Program-made: the position numbers and the translations under genes
The notes under the pieces: generated by a model
What the model was told of the DNA's origin: nothing
Database searches by the model: none
The model's input: the letters and a program-made list of their open reading frames with translations, nothing else
NCBI RefSeq assembly: GCF_002813455.1
Contig: NZ_PHHE01000001.1
Coordinates: 1,860,001 to 1,924,000 of the forward strand
From: Pseudomonas baetica
Lineage (GTDB): Bacteria; Pseudomonadota; Gammaproteobacteria; Pseudomonadales; Pseudomonadaceae
Direction of reading: 5' to 3'
Length of the DNA: 64,000 nucleotides
Shown here: positions 43,791 through 52,901 of the stretch, piece by piece
Position numbering within the stretch: position 1 is the stretch's first letter
Layout of the letters: every line of letters starts with the position of its first letter

Positions 43791-45461
43791 TCAGCTTTTG
43801 ATCATTTCCCGGACCTTGGCGGTCAGCAGATCGAAGGTGAACGGCTTGGTGATCATCTGCATCCCCGAGTCGAGGAACCCGCCGCGCACCGCCGCATGCT
43901 CGGCGTATCCGGTGATGAACAGCACTTTCAACCCTGGGCGGTATTGCCGGCCGATTTCCGCCAGTTGCCGACCGTTCATGCCTGGCAAACCAACGTCGCT
44001 GATCAGCAGATCAATGCGCTGCGCCGAGTTGAGAATCGGCACGGCACCGTCGGCATCTCCAGCCTCGACAAACGCATAACCCAGTTCACTCAGTACCGCG
44101 CTGACCAGCAGGCGTACGGCCGGGTCATCCTCAACGATCAGTACGGTTTCGCCATCCATGGCATGCGGGGTTTGCTGGATATCGGTGGCGGGGTGTTCAA
44201 GTTCTTCACCACAAAAACGCGGCAGGTAGAGCCTGACCGTGGTGCCCTGATCAATCTCGCTGTCGATCGAGACGTGGCCGCGCGACTGTTTGCTGAAGCC
44301 ATAAATCATCGACAGGCCGAGCCCGGTGCCCTGGCCGATCGGTTTGGTGGTGAAGAACGGGTCGAAAGCACGGCTGATCACGCTTTGCGGCATGCCACTG
44401 CCGTTATCGGTGACACTGAGCATGATGTAGTCACCGGGTTCCAGATTGGGGTAGGCCTCGGTGAATTCGCGTGAGAGCACCTGGTTGCTGGTCTCGACCA
44501 CCAGTTTGCCGCCCTCGGGCATGGCGTCGCGGGCGTTGATCACCAGGTTGAGCAGGGCGCTTTCCAGTTGATTGGGGTCAGCCTCGGCGATCCACAGGTT
44601 GTCGTTCAGGCGCATTTCCAGCTGAATGCTTTCGTTGAGGCTGCGCTGCAACAGCTCGCCCATCGACAGCACCAGCGTGTTCATCTGCACGGCTTTGGAG
44701 TCGAGCGACTGACGCCGGGAAAACGCCAATAGCCGATGGGTCAGGCCAGCGGCACGGTTGGCCGAGGTCACGCCCAGATCGATCAGACTGTCGAGATCGT
44801 CCGTGCGCCCGCGCGCCAGACGCCTGCGCAGCAGTTCGAGACTGCCGATGATCCCGGTCAGCATGTTGTTGAAGTCGTGGGCGATACCACCGGTGAGCTG
44901 ACCGACCGCTTCCATTTTCTGTGACTGACGCAACGCTTCTTCGTTATGCCGCAGTTGCGCGGTGCGTTCCTCGACCTGTTGCTCAAGGGTTTCCAGGGTC
45001 GATTGCAGGCGCCGTTCACTTTCACTCAGGTCGATCAGACGGTCGCGGGCATCGTATTGGCGTCGTCGCCCGCGCAGGGCGGTGGAGACCAGACTGACCA
45101 GGGTCGCCGGATGGAATGGACGCTCAAGGAACGTCACGTTGCCCAGCAAAGCGCTGAGCCGTGAGGAGGGGCCTTGTTCCTGGCCGCCGTGATGGGTCAA
45201 CAGGACGATTGGCAGGTCCGACCAGGCCGGTTGTTGCTCCAGATAAAGGAACAGCGCTTCCAGCTCCGGGCCGCGCAAGGCTTCTGCAGAAATCAGCAAG
45301 AGCCCGGCGCCGGGCTCCAGTTCTGCACACAGCGTAGCAAGGTCGGGGGTAATCAGACCGCCATAACCGGCCTCTTTGAGAATCGTCAGCGCAATTTGGC
45401 TATCGCGACCCAGAGGCGCCAGTATCAACGCGCGCTCGGCAATCGGTACCGAGGCTGTCAC
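43791..45461 (-). CDS. Hybrid histidine kinase with N-terminal receiver-like domain
   Basis: A 556-residue soluble kinase. The N-terminal ~125 residues look like a receiver fold (LILAPLGRDSQIALTIL ... VTFLERPFHPATLVSLV) but lack a clear phospho-acceptor pattern, suggesting a degenerate one. A coiled coil, a HisKA domain with H195 (GGIAHDFNNML), a HATPase domain (NLVINARDAM, DNGSGM, GTGLGLSM) and a C-terminal receiver with D489 (LISDVGLPGMNG) follow. The start is a GTG at 45461 that overlaps the stop of the kaiC-like gene (GTGA), so the two are coupled and probably work together. Confidence 0.9.
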   Translation of the reverse strand: MTASVPIAERALILAPLGRDSQIALTILKEAGYGGLITPDLATLCAELEPGAGLLLISAEALRGPELEALFLYLEQQPAWSDLPIVLLTHHGGQEQGPSSRLSALLGNVTFLERPFHPATLVSLVSTALRGRRRQYDARDRLIDLSESERRLQSTLETLEQQVEERTAQLRHNEEALRQSQKMEAVGQLTGGIAHDFNNMLTGIIGSLELLRRRLARGRTDDLDSLIDLGVTSANRAAGLTHRLLAFSRRQSLDSKAVQMNTLVLSMGELLQRSLNESIQLEMRLNDNLWIAEADPNQLESALLNLVINARDAMPEGGKLVVETSNQVLSREFTEAYPNLEPGDYIMLSVTDNGSGMPQSVISRAFDPFFTTKPIGQGTGLGLSMIYGFSKQSRGHVSIDSEIDQGTTVRLYLPRFCGEELEHPATDIQQTPHAMDGETVLIVEDDPAVRLLVSAVLSELGYAFVEAGDADGAVPILNSAQRIDLLISDVGLPGMNGRQLAEIGRQYRPGLKVLFITGYAEHAAVRGGFLDSGMQMITKPFTFDLLTAKVREMIKS

Positions 45462-46975
45462 AAGCTCTCTTCCTGCAGCAGCGGCTTGCTCGCGCCGAGG
45501 TAGGTCGGTACACCGCGCAACACGCCCTGAAAGGCTTCCAGCGGCTCGCCGATGGTCATGCCTTGGGTAGAAATGCGGTATTCGCGAATGGTCGATTCAT
45601 GGCTGCCCGTGCGTTTTTTGATGATGGAGATGGCGCGGCGGACTTTGCCCAGCGCTTCGAAGTAACGCAACAGAATCACCGTATCGGCCAGATAGGTGAT
45701 ATCCACCGGCGCTTGCATGTCGCCGACCAGACCATGCTGGGCGACGGTCATGAAGGTCGCCGCACCTCTACGGTTGAGGTACAGCAACAGTTCGTGCATG
45801 TGCAGCACCAGGGCATTTTCTTCTGGCATAGAGGCCTGATAGCCGTTGATGCTGTCGATGACCACGGTTTTGATCTTGCCTTCGTCGACACAGCGCCGCA
45901 CTCGGTGAGAAAACTCGCCCGGGGACAATTCGGCGGCGTCCACTTGTTCGATCAGCAAGTTGCCGGTGGCACGCAGGGCCTTGAGATCAATGCCGATGTT
46001 TCTCATCCGTTCGAAGAGCAGTTCCAGTTCTTCGTCGAAGATAAACAGCGCAGCCTTTTCCCCGCGTGCCACGGCGGCGGCGGCGAAAACCATCGAGATC
46101 AACGATTTACCGGTACCCGCCGGGCCAAGGATCAATGTGCTGGAGCCGGTTTCGATGCCACCGCCCAGCAATGCGTCCAGCTCCTTGATGTTGCTGGTCA
46201 ATTGCAGACGCGGGTAGTCGCCGCGATGCTCGGCGGCCACCAGGCGCGGAAAGACATGCACGCCATCGCCCATGATGGTGAAGTCGTGATAACCGCCGCG
46301 GTACTTTTGCCCGCGATACTTGACCACTCGCACACGTCGGCGCTCGGCACCGTAATTGGGCGTGAGCTCTTCCAGACGGACCACCCCGTGGGCAACACTG
46401 TGTACGGTTTTGTCGAGGGATTCGGTGGTGAGGTCGTCGAGCAGCAGAACTGTCGCGTTGTAACGCACGAAGTAATGCTTGATCGCCAGAATCTGCCGAC
46501 GATAGCGCAGGGAGCTTTGCGCCAGCAGGCGAATTTCCGACAGGCTGTCGAGCACTACACGGGTTGGTTTGAAGCGTTCAACGGCTTCGAAAATCTGCTT
46601 GGTGGCTTCCCCAAGCTCCAGATCGGAGGAGTACAGCAGGCTCTGCTGATGTTCGGCATTGAGCAGGCTTTCCGGCGGCGTCAGCTCGAAGATCTTGATG
46701 TGGTCGTTGAGTTCCCAACCATGGGATAGCGCACCCTGGCGCAGCTCACGCTCGGTTTCCGAGAGCGTGATGTACAACGAGCGTTCGCCAGCTTTCGCGC
46801 CGGCCATTAGAAAATGCAAGGCGACTGTCGTTTTACCGGTGCCTGGCTCGCCCTCCAGCAAGAAAACATGACCGCGAGACAGGCCACCGGCCAGGATGTC
46901 ATCCAGGCCCACGATGCCAGTGGCGGCTTTCGCATTGATCAACTCGTTAGATGTAGACAAAAAATGCCCTCTCAT
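45458..46975 (-). CDS. KaiC-like ATPase (two RecA/KaiC domains)
   Basis: A 505-residue protein with two KaiC-type domains. Walker A motifs are GEPGTGKTT (42-50) and GPAGTGKS (about 280), each followed by aspartate-containing Walker B strands (RVVLDSLSE; TVVIDSING). This is the KaiC family, known from the cyanobacterial clock and from many non-clock bacteria without KaiA. No KaiB gene is in the window. It is coupled to the downstream hybrid kinase. The annotated ATG at 46975 lacks a good ribosome binding site; a TTG at 46960 has AGAGGG at a proper distance, so the real start may be five codons later. Confidence 0.85.
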   Translation of the reverse strand: MRGHFLSTSNELINAKAATGIVGLDDILAGGLSRGHVFLLEGEPGTGKTTVALHFLMAGAKAGERSLYITLSETERELRQGALSHGWELNDHIKIFELTPPESLLNAEHQQSLLYSSDLELGEATKQIFEAVERFKPTRVVLDSLSEIRLLAQSSLRYRRQILAIKHYFVRYNATVLLLDDLTTESLDKTVHSVAHGVVRLEELTPNYGAERRRVRVVKYRGQKYRGGYHDFTIMGDGVHVFPRLVAAEHRGDYPRLQLTSNIKELDALLGGGIETGSSTLILGPAGTGKSLISMVFAAAAVARGEKAALFIFDEELELLFERMRNIGIDLKALRATGNLLIEQVDAAELSPGEFSHRVRRCVDEGKIKTVVIDSINGYQASMPEENALVLHMHELLLYLNRRGAATFMTVAQHGLVGDMQAPVDITYLADTVILLRYFEALGKVRRAISIIKKRTGSHESTIREYRISTQGMTIGEPLEAFQGVLRGVPTYLGASKPLLQEESL

Positions 46976-47272
46976 GACTAGGGGAAGCGAGGCAGCCGGC
47001 TTAAGTAAGCTGCCTGATTACTTGACCCTTGGCCGTGATGGCAGTTCCGCTATTTCTCTCATCATGTGGCAACGGCGCTTGCCGAAAGTCGTTGGCTGAA
47101 CAAGCGCGCTCCCTCTGCAGGCGCTGATGGAAGCGCGACTGCGCAAGAACGCGGTGGCTCAAGTATTGAAGCGGTGAATGGGCTGACGCCAGCGCCGGCA
47201 GGCCCGCTCCCACAGGGATTTAAGGTGTGCGAGACGCAAAAAAACGGTGGGAGCAGCCGCCCTGTCAGCCGT
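46976..47272. other. 297-base intergenic region with REP-like half
   Basis: Upstream of the kaiC-like gene and downstream of the aminotransferase, both on the minus strand. It holds one REP-like half (GGCCCGCTCCCACAGGG at 47201-47217) and presumably the kaiC promoter. No gene is evident. Confidence 0.4.
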
Positions 47273-48655
47273 TCACAGAACACCGTACTCCCGAGCCGTG
47301 CGATCCACCGCAATCCGCGTCTTGTCGACTAATTCGTCCAGCTCCGCACGGGTGGCGACCAACGCAGGCGCCATGATCATCCGCCCCAACGTTGAACGAA
47401 TAATCAAACCCTCCTCAAAGCCGATCGTGCGGCAACGCCAGGCGATGTCGTGCTCGTTGGCAAAGCGCTTGCGAGTCGGCTTGTCTTGCGCGAACTGCAA
47501 CGCCGCCACCAAACCAACGCCCTGAATCTCACCCACCAGCGGATGATTGCCAAACACCTCCCGCAAGCAGTTCTGCAGATAAGGCCCGGTGTCAGTTTTC
47601 ACCTGATTCACCACGCCCTCATCGCGCAAGGCTTTCAGGTTGGCAATCGCCACCGCGGCGGCCACCGGGTGCCCGGAATAGGTCAAGCCGTGAGCGAACA
47701 CACCGCCTTTTTCCACCAGTGCCTCGGCCATGCGCCGCGACAGGATCAAGCCGCCCATGGGGATGTAGCCGGAGGTCAGGCCCTTGGCGATCGACAAGGT
47801 GTCGGGCTCGAAACCGAAAGTCTGATGAGCGAATCACTCACCTGTGCGGCCGAACCCACCGATCACTTCATCGGCACACAGCAGCACGTCATATTGGCGG
47901 CAGATGCGCTGGATCTCGGGCCAGTAAGTGGCCGGCGGGATGATCATGCCACCCGCGCCCTGAAACGGTTCGGCGACGAAGGCCGCTACCTTGTCGGCGC
48001 CCAGTTCAAGAATCTTCTCCTCCAGTTGCCGCGCCGCGCGCAGGCCAAACTCTTGCGGACTCAGGTCGCCTTCGTGGGCGAACCAGTAGGGCTCGTCGAT
48101 GTGCGCGACGTCGGGGATGGTGCCGCCCATTTCGTGCATGAACTTCATCCCGCCCAGCGCCGTCGCCGCCAGGGTCGAGCCGTGGTAGCCGTTCCAGCGG
48201 CCGATCATGATTTTCTTCTCGGGTTTGCCCATCACCTGCCAGAATTTGCGCACGGTGCGGATCAGCACTTCATTGGCTTCTGAGCCGGAGTTGGTGTAGA
48301 TCGCGTGGCTGTAGTGCTTGGGCAACAGGCTGAACAGCAGCTCGGACAGTTCGATTACCGCCGGGTGAGTGGTGTGGAAGAACATGTTGTAGTAGGGCAG
48401 TTGCTCAAGCTGCGCGGTCGCGGCGGCCGCCAGATCCTTGCGCCCGTAACCGAGGTTGGTGCACCACAGCCCCGACATACCGTCCAGATAACGCTTGCCG
48501 TCGTTGTCCCACAGCGCCAGGCGATCACCGCTGACCATCACTCGCGGGCCTTCCTCGTTGAGCGCCTTCTGATCGACGAACGCGTGGATGTGGTGCGCGG
48601 CGTCGGCGGCTTGAAAATCACGGGTGCTGCGAGTCGGATCGAATTCGGCGGACAT
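47273..48655 (-). pseudogene. Class III aminotransferase (SpuC-like), interrupted by an in-frame TGA
   Basis: A 460-codon reading frame for a PLP aminotransferase related to putrescine/beta-alanine:pyruvate enzymes. The N-terminal part (to 47837) has NSGSEANE, GRWNGYHGST and CADEVIGGFGRTGE; after the TGA at 47834-47836 the same frame goes on with FAHQTFGFEPDTL, then SIAKGLTSGYIPMGG with the PLP lysine. The expected residue at the stop is tryptophan (TGG to TGA), and there is no shift of frame. So it is either a real nonsense mutation or a base-calling error; if real, the PLP lysine is lost. Divergent from a TetR gene. Confidence 0.9.
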
Positions 48656-48802
48656 GGCTCATCTCCAGAGTGGGGTAGGTTCATTCCAGCGTTGCACGAT
48701 TAATATTTGTCATCTAAAAATATTTATGTAAAGAAAAGATTTGTCGATGAAAAAAGATATCCGTAGGCTGAGCAGCATCGGCAAAGGATCATCAGAGGCA
48801 AC

Positions 48803-49429
48803 ATGAGCGGACTTCGAGAACGGCAAAAGGAACAGCGCCGGCAGGTGATTGCCGAGGCCGCGCTGGCGTTGTTCAAAACCCAAGGCTTCGGCGCTACCAC
48901 GCTGGAGCAGATTGCCAACGAGGCGGGGGTTTCAGCGCCAACGGTGACGAACTACTTCGGCGGCAAGCAGGAGATCTTGTTGGCGTTGCTCAAACAGCCA
49001 GACGAGCAAGCCATGCGTGAGGCGCGGGCGAATCTGGATGACGAGAGCAATCCGCTGCAAGCATTGTGCGAATTCGAAGGCTTGATGACTGACTACCAGC
49101 TGCAAGCCATGCCGGCCTCGCTGTGGCGTGAGTTGGCGCCGTTTCTGTTCACCGGGGAATTGGCGCAGGCATTGACGCCGTGGAATGCGGCGGTAATCGA
49201 AGAGACCAAGGCGCTACTGGGGCATTTTCAGGCCGTGGGCAAGGTACGCGAGTCAGTCGATATCGACTTGGCGGCGACGTTGTTCAACCAATACGCAAAC
49301 ATCGCGTTTATTCGCCTGGCGACCGAGGCGACGCCGGATCGGGAGGCGCATGCCTTGCACATGCGCGGCGTTTTGAGCTTGATCTGCCACGGCCTTCTGA
49401 CAAGCGCCGAGGTACCCGAAGACCAGTGA
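48803..49429 (+). CDS. TetR-family transcriptional regulator
   Basis: A 208-residue regulator. The N-terminal helix-turn-helix is in VIAEAALALFKTQGFGATTLEQIANEAGVSAPTVTNYFGGKQEIL (about 14-60), followed by a helical ligand-binding domain. It is divergent from the aminotransferase across a 147-base AT-rich gap, so it likely controls that gene and itself; the ligand is unknown. ATG at 48803. Confidence 0.9.
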   Translation: MSGLRERQKEQRRQVIAEAALALFKTQGFGATTLEQIANEAGVSAPTVTNYFGGKQEILLALLKQPDEQAMREARANLDDESNPLQALCEFEGLMTDYQLQAMPASLWRELAPFLFTGELAQALTPWNAAVIEETKALLGHFQAVGKVRESVDIDLAATLFNQYANIAFIRLATEATPDREAHALHMRGVLSLICHGLLTSAEVPEDQ

Positions 49430-49477
49430 ATCTGTGGCGAGAGAGCACGCTCCGTCGCCACACTGTTGTGCAGGGTG

Positions 49478-50983
49478 TTACTCGTTAATCCGCGGATGCT
49501 GCTGCACCAGATTCTTGCGTTTGGCTTCCAGTTCGGCAATTTCGGCGTCGATGTCTTCGATCTTCTGCTCGATATTGTCGTGGTGCTCCTGCAACAACTC
49601 CTTCGCTTCCTCAAGGTCGGAAGCCGCCGGTGCAGCACCTCGTAGAGGTTTGTTCGCGGTTTCTTTCATGGTCACGCCAGTGACCAGGCCGACCACGGCA
49701 ATCACCATCAAATAGTACGCCGGCATGTACAGGTCATTGGTGCTTTCCACCAGCCAGGCGACGACGGTCGGGGTCAGGCCCGCAATCAGTACCGAAACGT
49801 TGAAAGCTGCGGCCAAAGCGCTGTAGCGAATGTGCGTGGGGAACATCGCCGGCAGGGTCGAGGCCATCACGCCGATGAAGAAGTTCAGCAGCACCGCCAG
49901 CATCAGCAGCCCTGCGAAGATCAGGCCGATCTTGCCGCTGTTGATCAGCATGAACGCCGGAATGGCGAGGATGAACAGGCCGATACTGCCGACAACGATG
50001 AAAGGCTTGCGGCCGATTTTGTCACTGACAAAACCAATCAACGGCTGCACGAACAACATGCCGACCATGATCGCGATAATGATCAGCACGCCACGGTTTT
50101 CGCTGTAGTGCAGGTTGTGCGACAGGTAGCTCGGCATGTAGGTGAGCAGCATGTAGTAAGTGACGTTGGTCACCGCCACCACGCCAATGCAGGTCATCAG
50201 GCTGCGCCAGTGTTTGGTCGCGACTTCCTTGAACGACACTTTCGGGCCGCCGGCCAGACCTTCGCGGTCGCCTTCTTCAAGTTTTTCAACGTGCTGCTGG
50301 AACGCCGGGGTTTCTTCCAGCGCGTGACGCAGATACAGGCCAATCATGCCCAGCGGCAACGCGAGGAAGAACGGCAGACGCCAGCCCCATTCCTCGAATT
50401 TGGCTTCGCCCAGCGTGGTGGAGATCAACACCACCACACCCGCACCCAGGACGAAACCGGCAATCGAGCCGAAATCCAGCCAGCTGCCGAGGAATCCACG
50501 TTTGCGGTCGGGCGCATATTCAGCAACGAAGATTGAGGCGCCGGTGTACTCGCCGCCGACCGAGAAGCCTTGGGCCATTTTCGCTAGCAACAGCAAGATG
50601 GGCGCCCAGATGCCAATCGAGGCATAGGAGGGAATCAGGCCGATGGCGAAAGTGCTGAGCGACATGATGACAATGGTCGCGGCAAGGACTTTCTGCCGCC
50701 CGTATTTGTCGCCCAGTGCGCCGAAGAACAGACCACCCAACGGCCGAATCAGGAAGGGCACCGAGAACGTGGCCAGTGCGGCGATCATTTGCGTGCCCGG
50801 ATCAGCGCCGGGGAAGAACACTTTGCCGAGCACATAGGCCACAAAGCCGTACACACCAAAATCGAACCATTCCATGGCATTGCCAAGCGCAGCCGCGGTG
50901 ATGGCTTTGCGCATCTTGGCGTCGTCGACGATGGTGATGTCTTTCAGGCCGATCGGTTTGACGCTGTTTTTACGTGATTTCAT
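49478..50983 (-). CDS. proP: ProP-type MFS osmolyte/proton symporter
   Basis: A 501-residue major facilitator with 12 membrane helices. The MFS loop motif is GALGDKYGRQKVL after helix 2 and GFVSDKIGRKPF in the second half. After the last helix comes a cytoplasmic coiled coil (DLEEAKELLQEHHDNIEQKIEDIDAEIAEL shortened here to its heptads), which is the hallmark of the osmosensing proline/betaine transporter ProP; the length is also that of E. coli ProP (500). ATG at 50983. Confidence 0.88.
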   Translation of the reverse strand: MKSRKNSVKPIGLKDITIVDDAKMRKAITAAALGNAMEWFDFGVYGFVAYVLGKVFFPGADPGTQMIAALATFSVPFLIRPLGGLFFGALGDKYGRQKVLAATIVIMSLSTFAIGLIPSYASIGIWAPILLLLAKMAQGFSVGGEYTGASIFVAEYAPDRKRGFLGSWLDFGSIAGFVLGAGVVVLISTTLGEAKFEEWGWRLPFFLALPLGMIGLYLRHALEETPAFQQHVEKLEEGDREGLAGGPKVSFKEVATKHWRSLMTCIGVVAVTNVTYYMLLTYMPSYLSHNLHYSENRGVLIIIAIMVGMLFVQPLIGFVSDKIGRKPFIVVGSIGLFILAIPAFMLINSGKIGLIFAGLLMLAVLLNFFIGVMASTLPAMFPTHIRYSALAAAFNVSVLIAGLTPTVVAWLVESTNDLYMPAYYLMVIAVVGLVTGVTMKETANKPLRGAAPAASDLEEAKELLQEHHDNIEQKIEDIDAEIAELEAKRKNLVQQHPRINE

Positions 50984-51156
50984 CCGGGTTTTCTCTTTAC
51001 TGATCCATCTTGCAGCGTAGTTGCCATCTTTTTGATGGCGCGTGCTATTTGGGTCAGATACATGCGGACACGAAATAATTCACTGCTCGCTGCTTTTTTT
51101 CCCTTGCCGGAGCTGTCGACGGGCTTGATCTGCTGATCTTGCCTTGCGAAAACGAC

Positions 51157-51195
51157 AAAACCCGCCGTCCCGATTGAACGGGGCGGCGGGTCTTG
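51157..51195 (-). terminator. Strong hairpin, probable terminator
   Basis: Stem CCCGCCGTCCCG / CGGGGCGGCGGG around a short loop, with TTTT on the minus strand after the stem and GTCTTG on the other side. It may end leftward transcripts from the 51711 gene before proP. Confidence 0.65.
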
Positions 51196-51226
51196 TCCGA
51201 GAACAAATGTATTGCCTGTGAGTCAG

Positions 51227-51321
51227 CCTTCGCGAGCAAGCCCGCTCCCACAGGTTTGGCGGTGTGGCAGGGATCTGTGTCGACCACAGATCCCTGTGGG
51301 AGGGGGCTTGCTCCCGAAAGC
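51227..51321. repeat. REP pair with internal stem-loop
   Basis: Inverted REP elements (about 51227-51254: TTCGCGAGCAAGCCCGCTCCCACA; 51293-51321: CTGTGGGAGGGGGCTTGCTCCCGAA). Between them GGATCTGTG / CACAGATCC form a perfect nine-base stem (51271-51293). Confidence 0.8.
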
Positions 51322-51458
51322 GTCAGCAACCACAACACATCATTCGAGCCTTGTCAGAGCGGCCTGCTACTGCGGCACCTGCAGATTATCCAGCACCCGA
51401 TTCACCGCCAGCTCCCCGAGCATGATCAGTTGCGCGATGCCAGCAGTACCGGGCTATG

Positions 51459-51485
51459 TAGGAGCTGCCGAAGGCTGCGATCTTT
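51459..51485. repeat. Single REP-like element (TGTAGGAGCTGCC type)
   Basis: TGTAGGAGCTGCCGAAGGCTGCG, followed by ATC TTTTGATC. It is the common unpaired form of the element found paired at 43742-43781. Confidence 0.65.
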
Positions 51486-51710
51486 TGATCTGCCTTCTAA
51501 AAAACGCCTGATTCGTCAGATGATCTACCGCCGAATCACCGCATACGATTGACCCAGATCACTGGCCCAACCCTTCCTGACCCGACGGCGACGTGTGCGC
51601 TTGCAAAACGCTGTAATCATGCACAAACCCCGTGTGTTCGACTTTTTGGCTGCCGCATGCCGACAGGCTCAGGGACGCCGTTCATAACACCGACATCAGG
51701 CAATGGCTTC

Positions 51711-52028
51711 TCATCGAGGGGCTTCCTTGAGCTTTAAAAGGGCGTTTTCCGAGCTCTCGATCTGCAACTGGCCGTGGCTCATGATCCAGTGGATAAGGTC
51801 GGCCGTCGGGATCGAATGGGCGTACTCCACCCATTGCGCATTGGCTGGGCTGTATTGCTCGAAATAGCGACGCAGGACAATCCGGCTCTGGTCGCCGGCC
51901 AGCCCCAGACAGAACTCCTGGAACAGGATTGGCGTATCGTCTGCCGGCGCACTGGTGCGTTGGCTGAGGATCAACGGATAGTTGGCGCCAGGCCCCTCGG
52001 CGGTATACCTGCTGTGCAAAGCCTTCAT
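51711..52028 (-). CDS. Hypothetical protein
   Basis: A 105-residue protein (MKALHSRYTAEGPGANY...). It has no signal peptide or membrane segment and no family I recognise; the middle (QSRIVLRRYFEQYSPANAQWVEYAHSI) looks like a compact alpha/beta fold. The frame is open to 52268, but the ATG at 52028, with a GGGGG stretch upstream, is the likeliest start because the extension overlaps the divergent regulator gene. Function unknown. Confidence 0.55.
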   Translation of the reverse strand: MKALHSRYTAEGPGANYPLILSQRTSAPADDTPILFQEFCLGLAGDQSRIVLRRYFEQYSPANAQWVEYAHSIPTADLIHWIMSHGQLQIESSENALLKLKEAPR

Positions 52029-52184
52029 GAAAAGCCCCCGGAAATTGGAAGGCGTGCAGGGTGCCAGAGGGGTTTTGCCGGAAAATGTCTGCTTGATGTC
52101 GGTGGCGAAGGAATGTTGCTCGATTGAAATAAATGACCCGAGCGCCAGAATGGTTTTAGATGCGCTCTTTTCTGGCCGGAGCCT

Positions 52185-52901
52185 GTGACTGTGACTGTGA
52201 GCAGACTGCTGTTTGTCGACGACGACGTGGAAATTCTCTCCCTGCTGAAGAAGTTCTTCGTCCAGCACGGCTATGAAGTCGACGTGGCGGCGGATGGCGA
52301 GGCGATGTGGGCGGCCATCGCGCAGCAGCGCCCGGACACGATCATTCTCGACGTGATGATGCCCGGTGAAGGCGGGCTGAGTTTGTGCCAGAAAGTGCGG
52401 GCGCAGATGGGCATTCCGATCATTATGCTGACGGCGATGGCCGAGCTCAGTGATCGTATCGTCGGTCTGGAACTCGGCGCGGACGACTACCTGACCAAAC
52501 CTTTCGCCCCACAGGAATTACTGGCCCGTGTGCGTGCGCTGCAACGGCGGGCTGGTGAACAGCAGCGTTCAGTTGAACCGTCGCGGCCGGTGATCGCTTT
52601 TGCCGGCTGGCATCTGGATGTCACCTGCCGCGAGCTGCGCTCCCCGGAAAACGTGATGATTCCGCTGTCCGGTGGCGAGTTCGATCTGCTGGTGGTGTTT
52701 CTTGAACATCCGCAGCGCATCCTCACCCGTGAGCAACTGATTGATCTCACACATGGGCGGGGCCACGACGCTTTCGACCGTAGCATTGACGTGCAGGTCA
52801 GCCGCCTGCGACGCAAGATCGAACCGGACTGCAAACGTCCCGATCTGATCCGCACGGTACGCAACGGCGGCTATATGTTCAGCGCCAAGGTCACGGGTTG
52901 A
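52185..52901 (+). CDS. OmpR/PhoB-family response regulator
   Basis: A 238-residue two-domain regulator. The receiver has the acidic triad in FVDDDV, phospho-acceptor D56 (IILDVMMPGEGG) and lysine in LTKPFAPQ; the winged-helix output domain is in MIPLSGGEFDLLVVFLEHPQRILTR and SIDVQVSRLRRKIE. The start is GTG at 52185 or at 52191, both near a GGAG. It forms an operon with the kinase that follows. Confidence 0.92.
   Translation: MTVTVSRLLFVDDDVEILSLLKKFFVQHGYEVDVAADGEAMWAAIAQQRPDTIILDVMMPGEGGLSLCQKVRAQMGIPIIMLTAMAELSDRIVGLELGADDYLTKPFAPQELLARVRALQRRAGEQQRSVEPSRPVIAFAGWHLDVTCRELRSPENVMIPLSGGEFDLLVVFLEHPQRILTREQLIDLTHGRGHDAFDRSIDVQVSRLRRKIEPDCKRPDLIRTVRNGGYMFSAKVTG

Larger units (their letters stand above)
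50984..51710. other. 727-base intergenic region with terminator and REP elements
   Basis: No protein gene is convincing here. It holds a strong hairpin (51157-51195), a REP pair (51227-51321), a perfect stem-loop (51271-51293) and a single REP-like element (51459-51485), each listed separately. The proP promoter is expected near its right-hand end side of 50984. Confidence 0.6.

Noticed and set aside
45563..46729. A 388-codon plus-strand frame opposite the kaiC-like gene
   Set aside because: Shadow of the two-domain KaiC-like ATPase, whose Walker motifs are clear on the minus strand.
47798..47833. Frameshift in the aminotransferase gene
   Set aside because: The two halves are in the same frame; translating across gives a stop only at one codon (TGA for the expected tryptophan), so this is a nonsense change, not an indel.
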